Positions 1 to 11,280 of a DNA stretch of 64,000 nt are shown piece after piece. Both the position numbers and the translations under genes were made by a program. Below the pieces are notes generated by a model that ran no database searches, had not been told where the DNA came from, and worked only from the letters and a program-made list of their open reading frames with translations. The first letter of the stretch is position 1; every line of letters starts with the position of its first letter. Source of the stretch: Chloranthus sessilifolius (Eukaryota > Streptophyta > Magnoliopsida > Chloranthales > Chloranthaceae); the NCBI GenBank assembly GCA_021018995.1, contig CM037584.1, positions 171,076,317 through 171,140,316 of the forward strand, in the 5' to 3' direction.

Positions 1-51
1 CCTCTTAAGTCAGATATTGCAAGAGAAAAGACAAGCATTCACGGGCTCGCC

Positions 52-221
52 CATGGTTCAAGATTTCGGCCGAAATGTTTCGGTTTCGTTCCCCACCGAA
101 ACTGAAACGATAACATATAATTTCGGTAACATATAATTTCGGTTCCCTATGTAGTTTTCAGCCGAAATTTCGGTTTCGGACCAGCCCGAAACCAAAACAA
201 AACCCGAATTTTTGATCCTTG
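52..221. mobile_element. A-family (TTTCGG-word) hAT-type MITE
   Basis: Ends CATGGTTCAAGATTTCGG and (reverse) CAAGGATCAAAAATTCG. Flanked by a perfect 8-bp duplication, GGCTCGCC (44-51, 222-229). The body repeats TTTCGG, CCGAAA and CCGAAAC in both orientations. 170 bp, no coding. Confidence 0.85.
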
Positions 222-479
222 GGCTCGCCCCTACATGAACTTATTTAACCGTAAAGAATAAAAAGTATTGGAGAATAAGATGTTAATTGAAACGAAGAGA
301 TCTACAAATTTTAAAAGGTTTAGCATATCAAAACTATCTTAACTATTATAGTGAGATGAGGCAGAATATATATATATTTTTATCTTCTTTCTCGCTCCTT
401 TGGAATAAGAATTCCCGTCTTTTTATCTAACTCCTTTATTTCCTTTTCCATTTCTCATTTTTTTACTGAACTACAATAA

Positions 480-660
480 AACCCTCTATATTCCGATCTT
501 TACCTCCTTCCGAAGCAACTTTAATTGTGGAAAACCTCTTTTGAGCATTTCCGGGTGGATTCAAAGAGGAACACCACTCTTTAACCAAACTATCAAATTC
601 CTCATTTTGCAGCCACACCATCAAATTTGAACGGGGTGAGTCCCTATTGACTCTTCTGTG
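480..660 (-). pseudogene. LINE-1 endonuclease-end remnant
   Basis: The minus-strand reading RSNLMVWLQNEEFDSLVKEW and following residues resembles the segment after the endonuclease of plant L1 elements (phenylalanine/tryptophan-rich, 'LVKEWW..S'). A short fragment only; the neighbouring E-type MITE starts at 671. Confidence 0.45.
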
Positions 661-670
661 AACTTTCAAC

Positions 671-1025
671 CATAGTAACAAAGTCGGGAGGCGGTTATAA
701 ATTGGCAAGGGTCTAAGTCGGAAAAAAACGGTCAAACTAGAAAAAAATCAGAGAAATTCAAAAATCCCAAAAAATATATCATAACATATTTCAAGTTATA
801 AATAATGGTTTTAATGAATAAAATAGTGCAAAATAGGAAAAACCTAAATTTCTTTTATGAACAAAATGAACCAAAATAGTACAAAACCTAAAGGCTTTTT
901 TCCATTTTAAGTATAAGTGAAAAAATGAAAAAATAAAATAAAATCAGACAACATTGCCAATTAATTGGCCGAGTCGCGACTTGGGCGATTAATCAGTGAT
1001 AAAGTAGGGGACTTTTGTGACTATG
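671..1025. mobile_element. E-family (AATCGG-word) hAT-type MITE
   Basis: Ends CATAGTAACAAAGTCGGG and (reverse) CATAGTCACAAAAGTCCCC. The body has GATTAATC and CGACTTGG words and a stretch that is the reverse complement of part of 31884-32284, the other copy. The flanking 8-mers CTTTCAAC/CTTAAACT match poorly. Confidence 0.7.
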
Positions 1026-1439
1026 CTTAAACTACTGGAACATGGTCAGAAACTGACCCAGGGAGTGCGGTGAGTAGTAGATTGGAGTAACATTGCTCCA
1101 CTACTAATTACAAGCAAACCGGTCTGATCGACATAGATTTGGAATCCCGACAACTTGTCCAAGGGAATATTACTACGATCATAACGATTTCCAATAATTT
1201 GCATCTCATCATAAAATTTCTAAACTTACTCATATTGAATCCATTCTACATCCCTCATTCTTTTCTCACAAAATCTTCCTTTCTACTTCCCTCATTCTTC
1301 GCATCTCAAAATCATAGTGTTAAAATGTCCGCTTATGTATCAAGGGGCATCCAATTTTTTGGCTCATTTGGTCCATAAACCACGAAGGGAACTGATAGTG
1401 TAGCTTTCTAGGAGTTGAGTGTAACCAGATCATGTGCAT

Positions 1440-2330
1440 CATGTTTGTATGATACAGGATAAAAGTTGTATAAGTTAAGGGTTGTACTGTACAAGGTCTA
1501 TTAAGCAAAGGAGGTAGACTTACCCTCATCAAGTCCACTCTCTCCTCTTTACCTATATACTACCTTTCCATGTTCAAAGCACTCGTTAAGGTCACTAGAT
1601 AGCTCGAAGCCATTATTAGGAGCTTCGTGTGGAACAAAGGCGATGAGTAAAAGAACCTCCACCTCATCAATTGGGAGGTGTGTTGTTTTCGAAGGGGACT
1701 TACGGATAAAGAAGATTGAGCCAATGAATATCGCCCTGTTGGGGAAATGGATCAGGCCGATGGGGTTGCAAAGTGAGCATCAGAAACTGTGGTGGCAAGT
1801 TGTTAGCAATAAGTAGGGGGAGGACGCTAATGGGTGGAGACCTATTGTAAAAGCAAAGAAGGGATCGGGATGGTGGAAAGGGGTGGCATCTGTCAGTAAT
1901 TTTTTTGGTCGTCAAGACCTTTTCAGCTGGGGCCTTGGGAGATAAAATCAAGTTCTGGTCAGATGTGTGGATTGGGAATAGACTTCTAATGGAGCAGTTT
2001 CCTATGGTCTATAAGATTACTCCTTTTCTGGGTCTACCTAGAAACCTGTGACCAACTGCTAGAAAATTAGTGTGGGGTTAGATTTGATGGGATTAAAGGG
2101 GATTTTTGGAGCATTATGGCTGTCATGTGGGCCATTTGGCTAGAAAGAAACGAGAGAATTTTTTGAAGGAAGTGTTGTCCTGTTCTCAGTATTTTGAGAT
2201 TTGCCAGAGACCTTGATGTGCAATGGGTCAGTCTTTTGGTCAATAAGATCAAGAGGGAGGGCAAGAAACTCTATGAAGGAATGGGAAAACCTGTGCCTTG
2301 AGTAGCCTTTTTTCGAAACATTTATTATAA
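1440..2330 (+). pseudogene. LINE-1 3' remnant (end of reverse transcriptase ORF)
   Basis: Plus-strand pieces read [20 protein letters not shown] and MFKALVKVT, then NIALLGKW, WWQVVANK, and later AVMWAIWLERNERIF near 2110-2165. These are the thumb, connection and C-terminal motifs of plant L1 ORF2. It is interrupted by stops and a deletion of the middle (around 2040-2060), and it ends in a T/A-rich tail near 2330. Confidence 0.75.
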
Positions 2331-2890
2331 TTTTTTTAATATAATAAGATCATCCAAACGACAGGAAATGAAGCACATGGATGAGAATGTTTAGCAGCTG
2401 ATGTTGTGTGGTGCAAGACAGTTGAAATGTTTAGTTGTTTAGATGATTTTTCAGATATATTTAATGATTAATGCTTCATAGCAATTGCATATTTGCATTA
2501 TATATTACTATATTGATGCCATTGTTGCATGATTTTTTTACATTTATGTTTGATAAATTGTCTCTAATTTATTAAAAATTTATATTTCTTGTAATTAAAA
2601 AAATTAATCAAGAGGCAAATGCCTCCCCCCTCACTACCTCTAACACTAAGCCCTATGCCTTTTCCTTTTATTACATTGGTGTAAATATAATGTTGAGCAC
2701 ATTTATGGCAATATTTTGCACATAAACCTAGTTCTAAGGCTTGTTACCCCCCCTGAATCCCAACCCAATAAAAAAAAGATGGTAAAAAAGGAAAAAAGAA
2801 AAGGGGTTTCAAGAAGTCAATCAAACAATACACAAATTCAGAAAGACTCTAACATAAACATTCAAAATGGTGATGTTATTTGCATAGATG

Positions 2891-3183
2891 CATAGTCACC
2901 AAATTCTCCGAATTTTTTAAAATTTGCAAGTAATTAGCGAATTTGAGGCTCTGAGAATTATTCACAAATTTTTCTAAAATTTGTGTTTTTAAATAATAGC
3001 GTAGTTTGCGAATAATTCATATTTTTTTCAATAAATCGTGTTTTTTAAATATTTTTCATACTTTTAAATCTTCTTTTAATTATTTATTTACTTTTTTTCT
3101 TCAATTTTTCTCCGAATATTTCCCGAACTTGCCAGTTTTTTTTTCGAATTCTAACCTTGCCGAACCCCAACTTGGTGACTATG
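2891..3183. mobile_element. D-family (ATTCGG/AATTCG-word) hAT-type MITE
   Basis: Ends CATAGTCACCAAATT and (reverse) CATAGTCACCAAGTT. Flanks CATAGATG/CAGAGATG (7 of 8). The interior is made of AATTTGCGAAT-like words. 293 bp. Confidence 0.8.
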
Positions 3184-3557
3184 CAGAGATGCACTACGAA
3201 ACCACAGTTTAGCTGTTTATAAATATCATTCAATAGAAATCTAAATGACATTGGACAAAATCATTAGCAAGTGTTGCCTCCCACAACGACATTCTACATA
3301 TTTATATATATACTGTAGCTCCACGTTATCCAATGGCTAGAATATTACTATGTGCTAGCAAGCTAAACCAAAAAAAATTGAAGATTGGAGTTGTATGAGA
3401 AAAAAAGCAGTTGATATAGTCAAAGGCATTAGTGCTACAAGACTAGACTCTTCTTCGATCATGAACATAATCAGGGCACCTACTGCTTCAGCATGAATAA
3501 CAGTTGTCAGCTTGTCTATAGCAGGATACTATACAAACAATATTGCAATAGAAAGTT

Positions 3558-3949
3558 GGGTACCTCTATTCGCGCCTACTAAGTTATTGAGGGTGCTACT
3601 GCACAAAACGGTTGATTACTTTGAATCAGACAATGGAGATCGTTGTTCGTCACAATCTTCCACACGATGGATCTTGAAATCATGGGCGTGTCATCAGACG
3701 TTCCCAAAAAAGTGAACCTAAAATCATGTTTGAGTGTGATGTGTGCCATGTGATTTTAGGGCCAACTTTTTTGAATGTGCACCCCATGGAATAAAAAACT
3801 GACCGTCTGATGGCACACCCATGATCTCAAGATCCATAATAGTGTAGGAAGATTGGGATGAAAAATGATCCCCATCGTCTGATTCAATGCAGTCAACGGT
3901 TTTGGGCGGTCGGCGCCCTCAGTAATTCGATAGGCACGAAGACGTACCC
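3558..3949. mobile_element. Foldback MITE with 9-bp target duplication (Mutator-like)
   Basis: Perfect 9-bp duplication TAGAAAGTT (3549-3557, 3950-3958). Ends GGGTAC/GTACCC, and the two halves are imperfect reverse complements over about 150 bp (the GAATCAGAC.ATGGAGATC arm and its inverse). The 9-bp duplication points to Mutator-type mobilisation. Relatives at 48.74, 49.84 and 50.64 kb. Confidence 0.8.
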
Positions 3950-4041
3950 TAGAAAGTTGGCGATCAACTAATTAATTTCCACAACAATATTCCACTTAGG
4001 CGGTCATCATTCTTACTGAGGGTGAAGGTCGAAGCTATTAC

Positions 4042-4222
4042 CTGTCATATAAATGAGCAGCTTCTTCTTGTGACCCAACAGTCCCCAAGTGGATCTGTTT
4101 CTTATCAACTTTAATTGCAGCCTGCCATTTCATATTTTTGAAATAGACACCTCTCATTAAGCATGGTTCTTGGTCATCAAAAAGCTTTCTCCTGTGTCGC
4201 TTTCTACGTTTCATTTCTTTCC
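4042..4222 (-). CDS. Soloist: Soloist coding exon 4 (basic region and most of the AP2 domain)
   Basis: 181 nt between acceptor TACTTTTAG and donor GACAG|GTAATAG. It encodes the basic run, then DDQEPCLMRGVYFKNMKWQA and the following AP2 strands to LGTVGSQEEAAHLYDR. The donor splits the Arg codon before the expected Ala-Ala of the AP2 helix, as expected when the domain continues in another exon. A MITE (3558-3949) ends 93 bp beyond the donor. Confidence 0.9.
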
Positions 4223-7200
4223 CTAAAAGTAGAAGTACCAAATCTTAAAATACATTCAAGATAAATTCAATATTACCAAAGCTTACAGAAATGGTTGTGG
4301 AACTTCCGTTTTCCAAGCAACTTCAAAAACAGGTACACAGAGAAAAGACTATAGGATTAAGACACACTTTACCCACTGATGACTATGATAACCGCTGATA
4401 AAGTTTTCCATAATAATGGTTAAAAGATGCATTTGTTTATTTGTTCTCTTTCTTTTTCTGATCGGTTTTTGTTTATTTGTTCTTAATTTCTTTAAGAAGG
4501 CTTATTTATTACTTTTCTAACAGACTAAAGCATTTTCATTATAAAAAAATTTAGGCAAAACACCCTCATTCATCAATCACGGATCTAACCTAATGGTCGT
4601 TCTATGACCAGCTTTTTAGAGCACGGATTTGTTAGAAAAGCAACTAGGCTTGAAGCTAATCTGAATAGGATCCGTAGTTGTTTGTCAGGTTCGACTATCC
4701 ATAAACTCTTTATAAATAGATTAAACATTGGAAATGGAAAAAAAATATATAAAAAAATAAACTGTGCAAACTTGCTTCCAATCTGGCGACCGCTCGTGCA
4801 CAGACATCTGTGATCATGTGCTTGCCGAGGCAAGGGCGGTGCGTCACTTTCATTACCCACTCGCATGGAGGAGAAACAATGAAGTATAGAGAGGCGACTT
4901 AAAAGGAGAGAATTCATACATAAAGCAGCCAAAAGTTGGGAAGGCTAGTATAGACAGGTTTGCATATCCTCCTCTCTACAGGTGTGAAACCTGAGTGGGG
5001 ACTGGTTTTTTTGTAGTGTGTAGACCAGAGAAATTACTTATGATTTTTGGTCTGTTATCGGATCCATTTTTAAGAAGGCCAAGAACTTGAATTAAACTAG
5101 TTTCTAAACAGTGTATATGATATTGTAAAGACCTGAGGAATGTGAACTGTTATTACAGGTGTCGCTAACTGATTTTTTTATTTCAAGATCTGATAGAGAA
5201 TATAAAAGTGTTAAGGGTTATCTTACTCTTTAGGAAAGGGTGAATGATAAGATCCATTAGAATTTTGTTGGGAAATATCTGTAATGACAAACGTGTTAGA
5301 AACCAGTAATCTGCAATAACAGGCAAAATTTCTCAAGTCTGTATGCTACCAGATTCACAATTCCAAAAACAAAAATCAACTTCCCAACCTTCTTAAAAAC
5401 GGGTTTGATAACATACCAAAAAATCATATGAAATTTCTCTAGCCTATACACTATCAAAAAGAGGTCCCTACTGATATTTAGCACCTGAAGAGAGGGGATA
5501 TGCAAGCCCGTAACAACAGACCAAATTTCTCAGGTATGCAAAAAATGATTTAAAATTCAAAATACTTCTCAGCTCTGTACATTCATCCTCCTCCTCATCA
5601 CCATCATCGTCATCATCATTGTCATCATCATCGTCGTCGTCATCATTATCTGCAAGTCCTATTTATCCCCTCGTTTTTGTTCGGCGCTAAGCTTTCCATA
5701 ACACCACAATCCTTCATGGCACATCTCACTTACTTCCCTCCAGGTCTTCATTGGTCTTCCTCTTCTACTTCCTTGTGCTTGTAACATCTCAAAAATCGTA
5801 AGTTCTAAAAACATTTGGAAAATTCATGAATTACTTGAAAGATTTACTAGGTGACATTGAGATGATGCGATAATAATTCAATTCTCACCAATACCACCAT
5901 CATCAACAACCCCACAACGTGAGGAAGAATATAAGGGAGTAGGATCCCAAAAGTGTATTAAGGATTGTGATGAACACATTCTGTCCAATGATAGGAATGT
6001 CAGTATAATCCAAGATCTGCATGATGAAATAGAGGAGCTAAAAAGCATAAAGCTTCTGTTTGAATACAACCTATTGCATCACGATCTCTGTCTTCTCGAT
6101 GATCCTACAAGTTGTCTGAGTACAAAAGTGAACACTTTATTGATATTGATCGAGGAGGAGCAATGCCCTATTTACCACCTGAATTATTCTACATAATATA
6201 GGCAGGGATCTTGTTCCGGTTCTTATCATTCCTCTAGTGTTGCTTGTTTAGCTTTGGGCAAACACGCTTGTCAATTCTCTAATCCATCTGAATTTGAGAA
6301 GGCTATAGGAAGTGTCTGTTAAGGAAGGACTTTTCTATCAAGTCTCTTTTGCTCATCTTTGCCCATATACACCCGAAGTGGATGCACAGTGATGTCCTCA
6401 TTGAGTAGTTTTCCCATTGTTTTAACTGTGCGATGGGGCTAGCTTGCTTCAATCACAATGTCGAGACAAAACCTTCAACTGGAAGATACTATTTTGACGA
6501 TTTCTTATCCCACTCATTTGGGTAGCGTTTACTTGCTTTAACCAGCTGCAAGCAGCCACCAAAAGTAAAAATTCGGTATCAGCGGTCATATTAGACGCTC
6601 TAGAGCATGGTTGTCAATCTCTTACGATACACGAGATGATACGCGATATGATACTATAGAAAATGATACGTATCTATGATGTGTATCTTTTTATAACGGT
6701 ATCTTACGATACGTTACGATCCACGATACAAACGATACATGTTATTTCCGATTATAACTAGGTTTTTATTTAAAAACATTATCACTTATCTATCCCAACT
6801 TCACCTACAAAATATTTTAAAAAAAGTACGATAAAAATAATGAAAGAAGAGGAAGATGTCTATGAGAAGGAAGAAAAAAAAGAAAAAAATCATATTTAAC
6901 TGCTAACGAAGATGTTGGCGTCAATATTGGGTATAGAGATGAAGAATGTAGACATGGCTTTCTTTTTTTTTTAATTTTGGGATTCAAAACTGTAATGTGA
7001 AGAAACAAGTACAAAATTTCTATTGTGCAAGTTCGAAATTGAAAAACAAATAATATAGATATATATATATATACAAGTATACAATGCACACTCATACCAC
7101 ACTTATACTTCTGCAGTAATAAAGTTTCCTTTGGTATAGTGGAAAATTGAACAGTTTATGATTGTGACTGGATTTTCATCTCCACCTTATACATCAATCC

Positions 7201-10200
7201 AATGAAATGTTATGTTCCATTTATTGGATTTAAATTCTAGTTTCTAGCGTGACAAATGATGGAGCGAGTGTCTTTGAGATTGTTATACATATATGCATGC
7301 TATTTTTTTATTTTTAGAGTCTTTATATATACTTATATATATTTCATAAGATACACGTTTCGATAGGATACGCGATACAAAAATACTTAATTACGATACA
7401 CGATACGATACATGATTTGACAACCTTGCTCTAGAGTACCATTGTCGTTGATGCGCATCAGAGATATGGCATGATTTTTTGTTTAATTGAAAAAATCTGA
7501 AAAAAAATTCCTGAACTTTAATGTATGAACTTGTATTTTGATCTATATAAACTTACCGATGTAATTTATGTACTTATAATATTATAACTTTATAACGTTA
7601 TACCTGATAAAGTTATAGATACTATATAACTTTATGCTATAAGCCATATTAGCTTATTAAGTGCTTACTTAGAACTTTAATTTCAAGGGCTTCAGCATAG
7701 AAAAAAAAAAGACTGGGGCTTTTGTTCAGTAGAAAACACCAAGAAGAAGAGAAGAAGGAAGGATCGACATTTGGTCTATCACAGCAGGTATATGCATTTT
7801 TTTTCAAAACAAAACGTGATTTCACTTCTTTTTTCCAATTTTCTTCTTCTTGTAACCATTTTTTAACCCTAAAACAAGTGATTTCACAGTTTTTTTCCCT
7901 AAAACAAGTCTAGCATGTGCCTAGGTGTGCCTTACTTTCAAATATACCTTAGTTTCAATGTATGAACTTGTATTTTTATCTATATAAACTTAGCGATGTA
8001 ATTTATATAGCTATAATATTATAAACTTTATAACTTTATCCCTGATAAATTTCAAGGGCTTTAGTATAGAAAAAAAAAAGACGGCGGCTTTTGTTAAGCT
8101 GAAAAGACCAAGAAGAAGAGAAGGAGAAAGGGTCAACACTTGGCCTATCACAGCAGGTATGTGCATTTTTTTCTTTTGAAACAAAACGTGATTTCATTTT
8201 TTTTTTTCCCATTTTTCTTCTCTTGTAACCATTTTCCCCCCTAAAACAAGTGATTTCACCGTTTTTTTCTCCTCTTTTTCTAATTCCTGTTGCAGCCTGC
8301 AACCTTCTATTTTCTTTTTTTTTTCGAGGACCGGGACTCAGGGAAAGAGCAAGATCAGAGCCACATGGCACCCAAACACAAGTTTGGGTGCCACAGCCGG
8401 AGCAAGGTCGAATTGCCAAAGACTTTGGCGCATGGTCGATCCACAATCTTTCAAAAAATAAAAAATAGCATTGTCCCCAGTTTATCACAGAGTGGTCAAT
8501 GGTTTAAAAAATGAATGATGAAACACTTCAAATTCACCATTCATTTAACACCGTTAGATCGAGGGTGTACTAATTAGAAATGTAGAATACAATGATGTGG
8601 AGCATTCTTTTTAACTATAACTAATTATAATATATTTATAATTAAAATAAAAATGCGACTAGAAAAAATAAAAGGCCGTGTGCCTTAACACCTAGGCCAC
8701 AGGGAACTTGGCACCTCAGCTGTGCCTCACAGCTTTGACTACACCATAAATGACCTAGGCAAATATTAACATAGAAGTAGAATTTAGGCCTTGGCAAATG
8801 GAATTGAACTTGCCTCCAAGTATTGAATGCCTATTGTGGTGGAATCAGATTCCAAAAGTGGTTGTTGATACTTTTCAAAAAAAAAGAAAAGTGGTTGTTG
8901 ATGCTCTAGAAGGGAAGAGTTTTGCTTGGAAGGTGAACAAATGGGTAAGGAAGAGCAAAGCAGTCCTAGATTCTATGCAATGGAACCCATCTCACACTTT
9001 TAGTGAATCTAATGCCACAGCTGATCAACCAGACAATGAATTCTCTTATCCCCAAAATTTTTAATAAATCGAAGGAGCTCCCTCAAGCAGTACGTTTGAA
9101 ATTCGTAAGACCAATCATCTATATTCCCATCTTTCATATTCAGATAGATCTACGAGAGGAACTTTTGTGTCTTTGTTGTAACCTTCCTATTATTTATTTT
9201 AATGAATTTTTTGCTTAATAAGCCAAAAAAAAGTTCACATACATGTAATTACATACTATTGTACATAAATAATCACTACAGTAAGGTGTAATTAATAATT
9301 CACTGGTAAAAAGTGAACAATTTAATAAATTGAGTATTTTTATTACATAATACACAAAATGCAATGATAAACTTATAAACTGAATGATTGAGCATGATGA
9401 TGAATTAAAGTCTCTCCAACAAAACATCAACCAAGCCCCTAAACTCTTTTCTTTAGGCTACATGTTTTCAAACCGAAAAGGAGTCGGAACTTTTTGGTCA
9501 TGCGCACTAACGAATAGGAATGGGATCCGACACCAGTCTAGCCAAGCCCTTCAAGCAAGCATTATGAAAAAGAGCATCCCATGTTACCGAACAAAGAAAA
9601 TGATCAAGGTGGCATAAGATCGGATCATCCTAGATATGAGACCAACTAAAGTAACCGTTAGAGATAATATATTAAGTATGGTGTGCGTTAGAGTTGTAGG
9701 CAATATATTAATCCCATATTGGTTAGGAATGGAAATATATTAATGTAAGCAATACATTGCTTCTATTGAAATAGTCTCTTGTTTGCCTCTATATAAAGGG
9801 CAATCACATGTAATTTGATTATCTTGAGTAGAAGCAATGTAGTCTATTAGTGTTATTGTGCTCTCTCTGTCTCTCTCTCTCTTCTTCTCTTCTTCTCTTC
9901 TCTCTCTAATATACCTTAAATAGGTATTTATTCTCTTTAGTTTTTAGGTTATTTATGTCTACATGGTATCAAAGCCTCCCTTGGGCTAGTTTTTTTGCTA
10001 CATTTGTATCTCTTAGGGCATTAGGTTATTATTGCTAGTTTTACTTTTCATGTTTCCTGCACCATTGCTATTTTCATTTTGTAGTTGTTTGTCCTGCTGG
10101 AGCATCCATTGATTTAATGGGTTTCAACATCTTGATGTATATTTTCTGCAGCAGTCACGTGGAATCCTATTACAGCAACATCATTATTTTTACCTATGTT

Positions 10201-11231
10201 CTCTCACACGTTCAGGTCGATTGTGTTTAAAGATGTGTGTTCTCAACAATTTTCCTGTTTTTGTGGTTGTCATCTTCATCCCAACAACAACAATTTCATC
10301 TTAGCATCTTGTTTTTCAACATAGTTTCTCAGCAGAATCTTTGTATCATGTTTACTTGCAAGAACAACTACATCTTATCTTTCATTTCTTAGCTTTGCTT
10401 TGATAAATCTGTTGCATGTTGTTCTTCCTGGTCAAACCATCAAATCCCTCTAAACAACGTTTATTTTTTCTCAGGCATTTCATCAAACAGGTTCTGTACA
10501 CCTTGTTGTCATATAAGCCTAAAGCTTCCTCTATTCATTATTTAAAATAAAAATAGAGAGATAGAGAAAGAAAGAGACTAGAAGATGGGTTTGCAAACGT
10601 TTTGTTGCCTTATCAAATCCTTGGGTGCATCCTCAACATGTTGCTCACCACCCACGTAGATTAAAAGCAATTCATGACTTCATATCTGCTCTGTCAACAT
10701 TTCTATATTGGGTGAAAACTCACTCAAGGTCAGATTGACAAGAGAAAGTGGGCTTATAAGAGATACCAGGCCTAAAGAAGAGAGAAACGTCTTTTCAGCT
10801 TAAGGCAAGTTCCTTACTCTGCAAGCCTTTGCATATGGATGCATCTTTTGGCTGACACGAATCCCTTGGATTGGAAGTGCACTTATATTTTGGGACTTTG
10901 TTTGTTGGGTCTTGTTGGGTACGTAGTGGTATTACCAAGTTTACTGCTTCAGTTTGCATAGAATCTATCTTGTTGCTGTCTTTTGTCTCCTTCTATTCTT
11001 GCTGCTACTCCTACCCTAATTGATGATACTATCGTGAGATCAGGGAGCCCATGGATAATACCTTGAAATCCGTGTTTGCTTGAAATTTGTGAAGGTGCTA
11101 CCTAGAGACTTGTTGTTGTGTATTGTTTCTGGCATGGTTTTAAAATACGGAAACTCGACTCGACTCAAAAATCATCTGAGTAGAGTCAATTCAGAAAATC
11201 GGTCCGACTTGACTCGCTCCGACTCGGGTTA

Positions 11232-11280
<49 letters not shown>

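Noticed and set aside
1-4041. The last Soloist exon(s), expected to encode the AP2 helix and C-terminus
   Set aside because: I looked for the expected continuation after HLYDR (Ala-Ala, then Cys-Gly-Arg-Glu-Pro-like text) on the minus strand and found none, so it should lie outside the window.
6598-7436. Reading CTCTAGAG at both sides as part of the terminal inverted repeat
   Set aside because: CTCTAGAG is its own reverse complement; by analogy with all other copies the element starts at CATGG and CTCTAGAG is the 8-bp target duplication.
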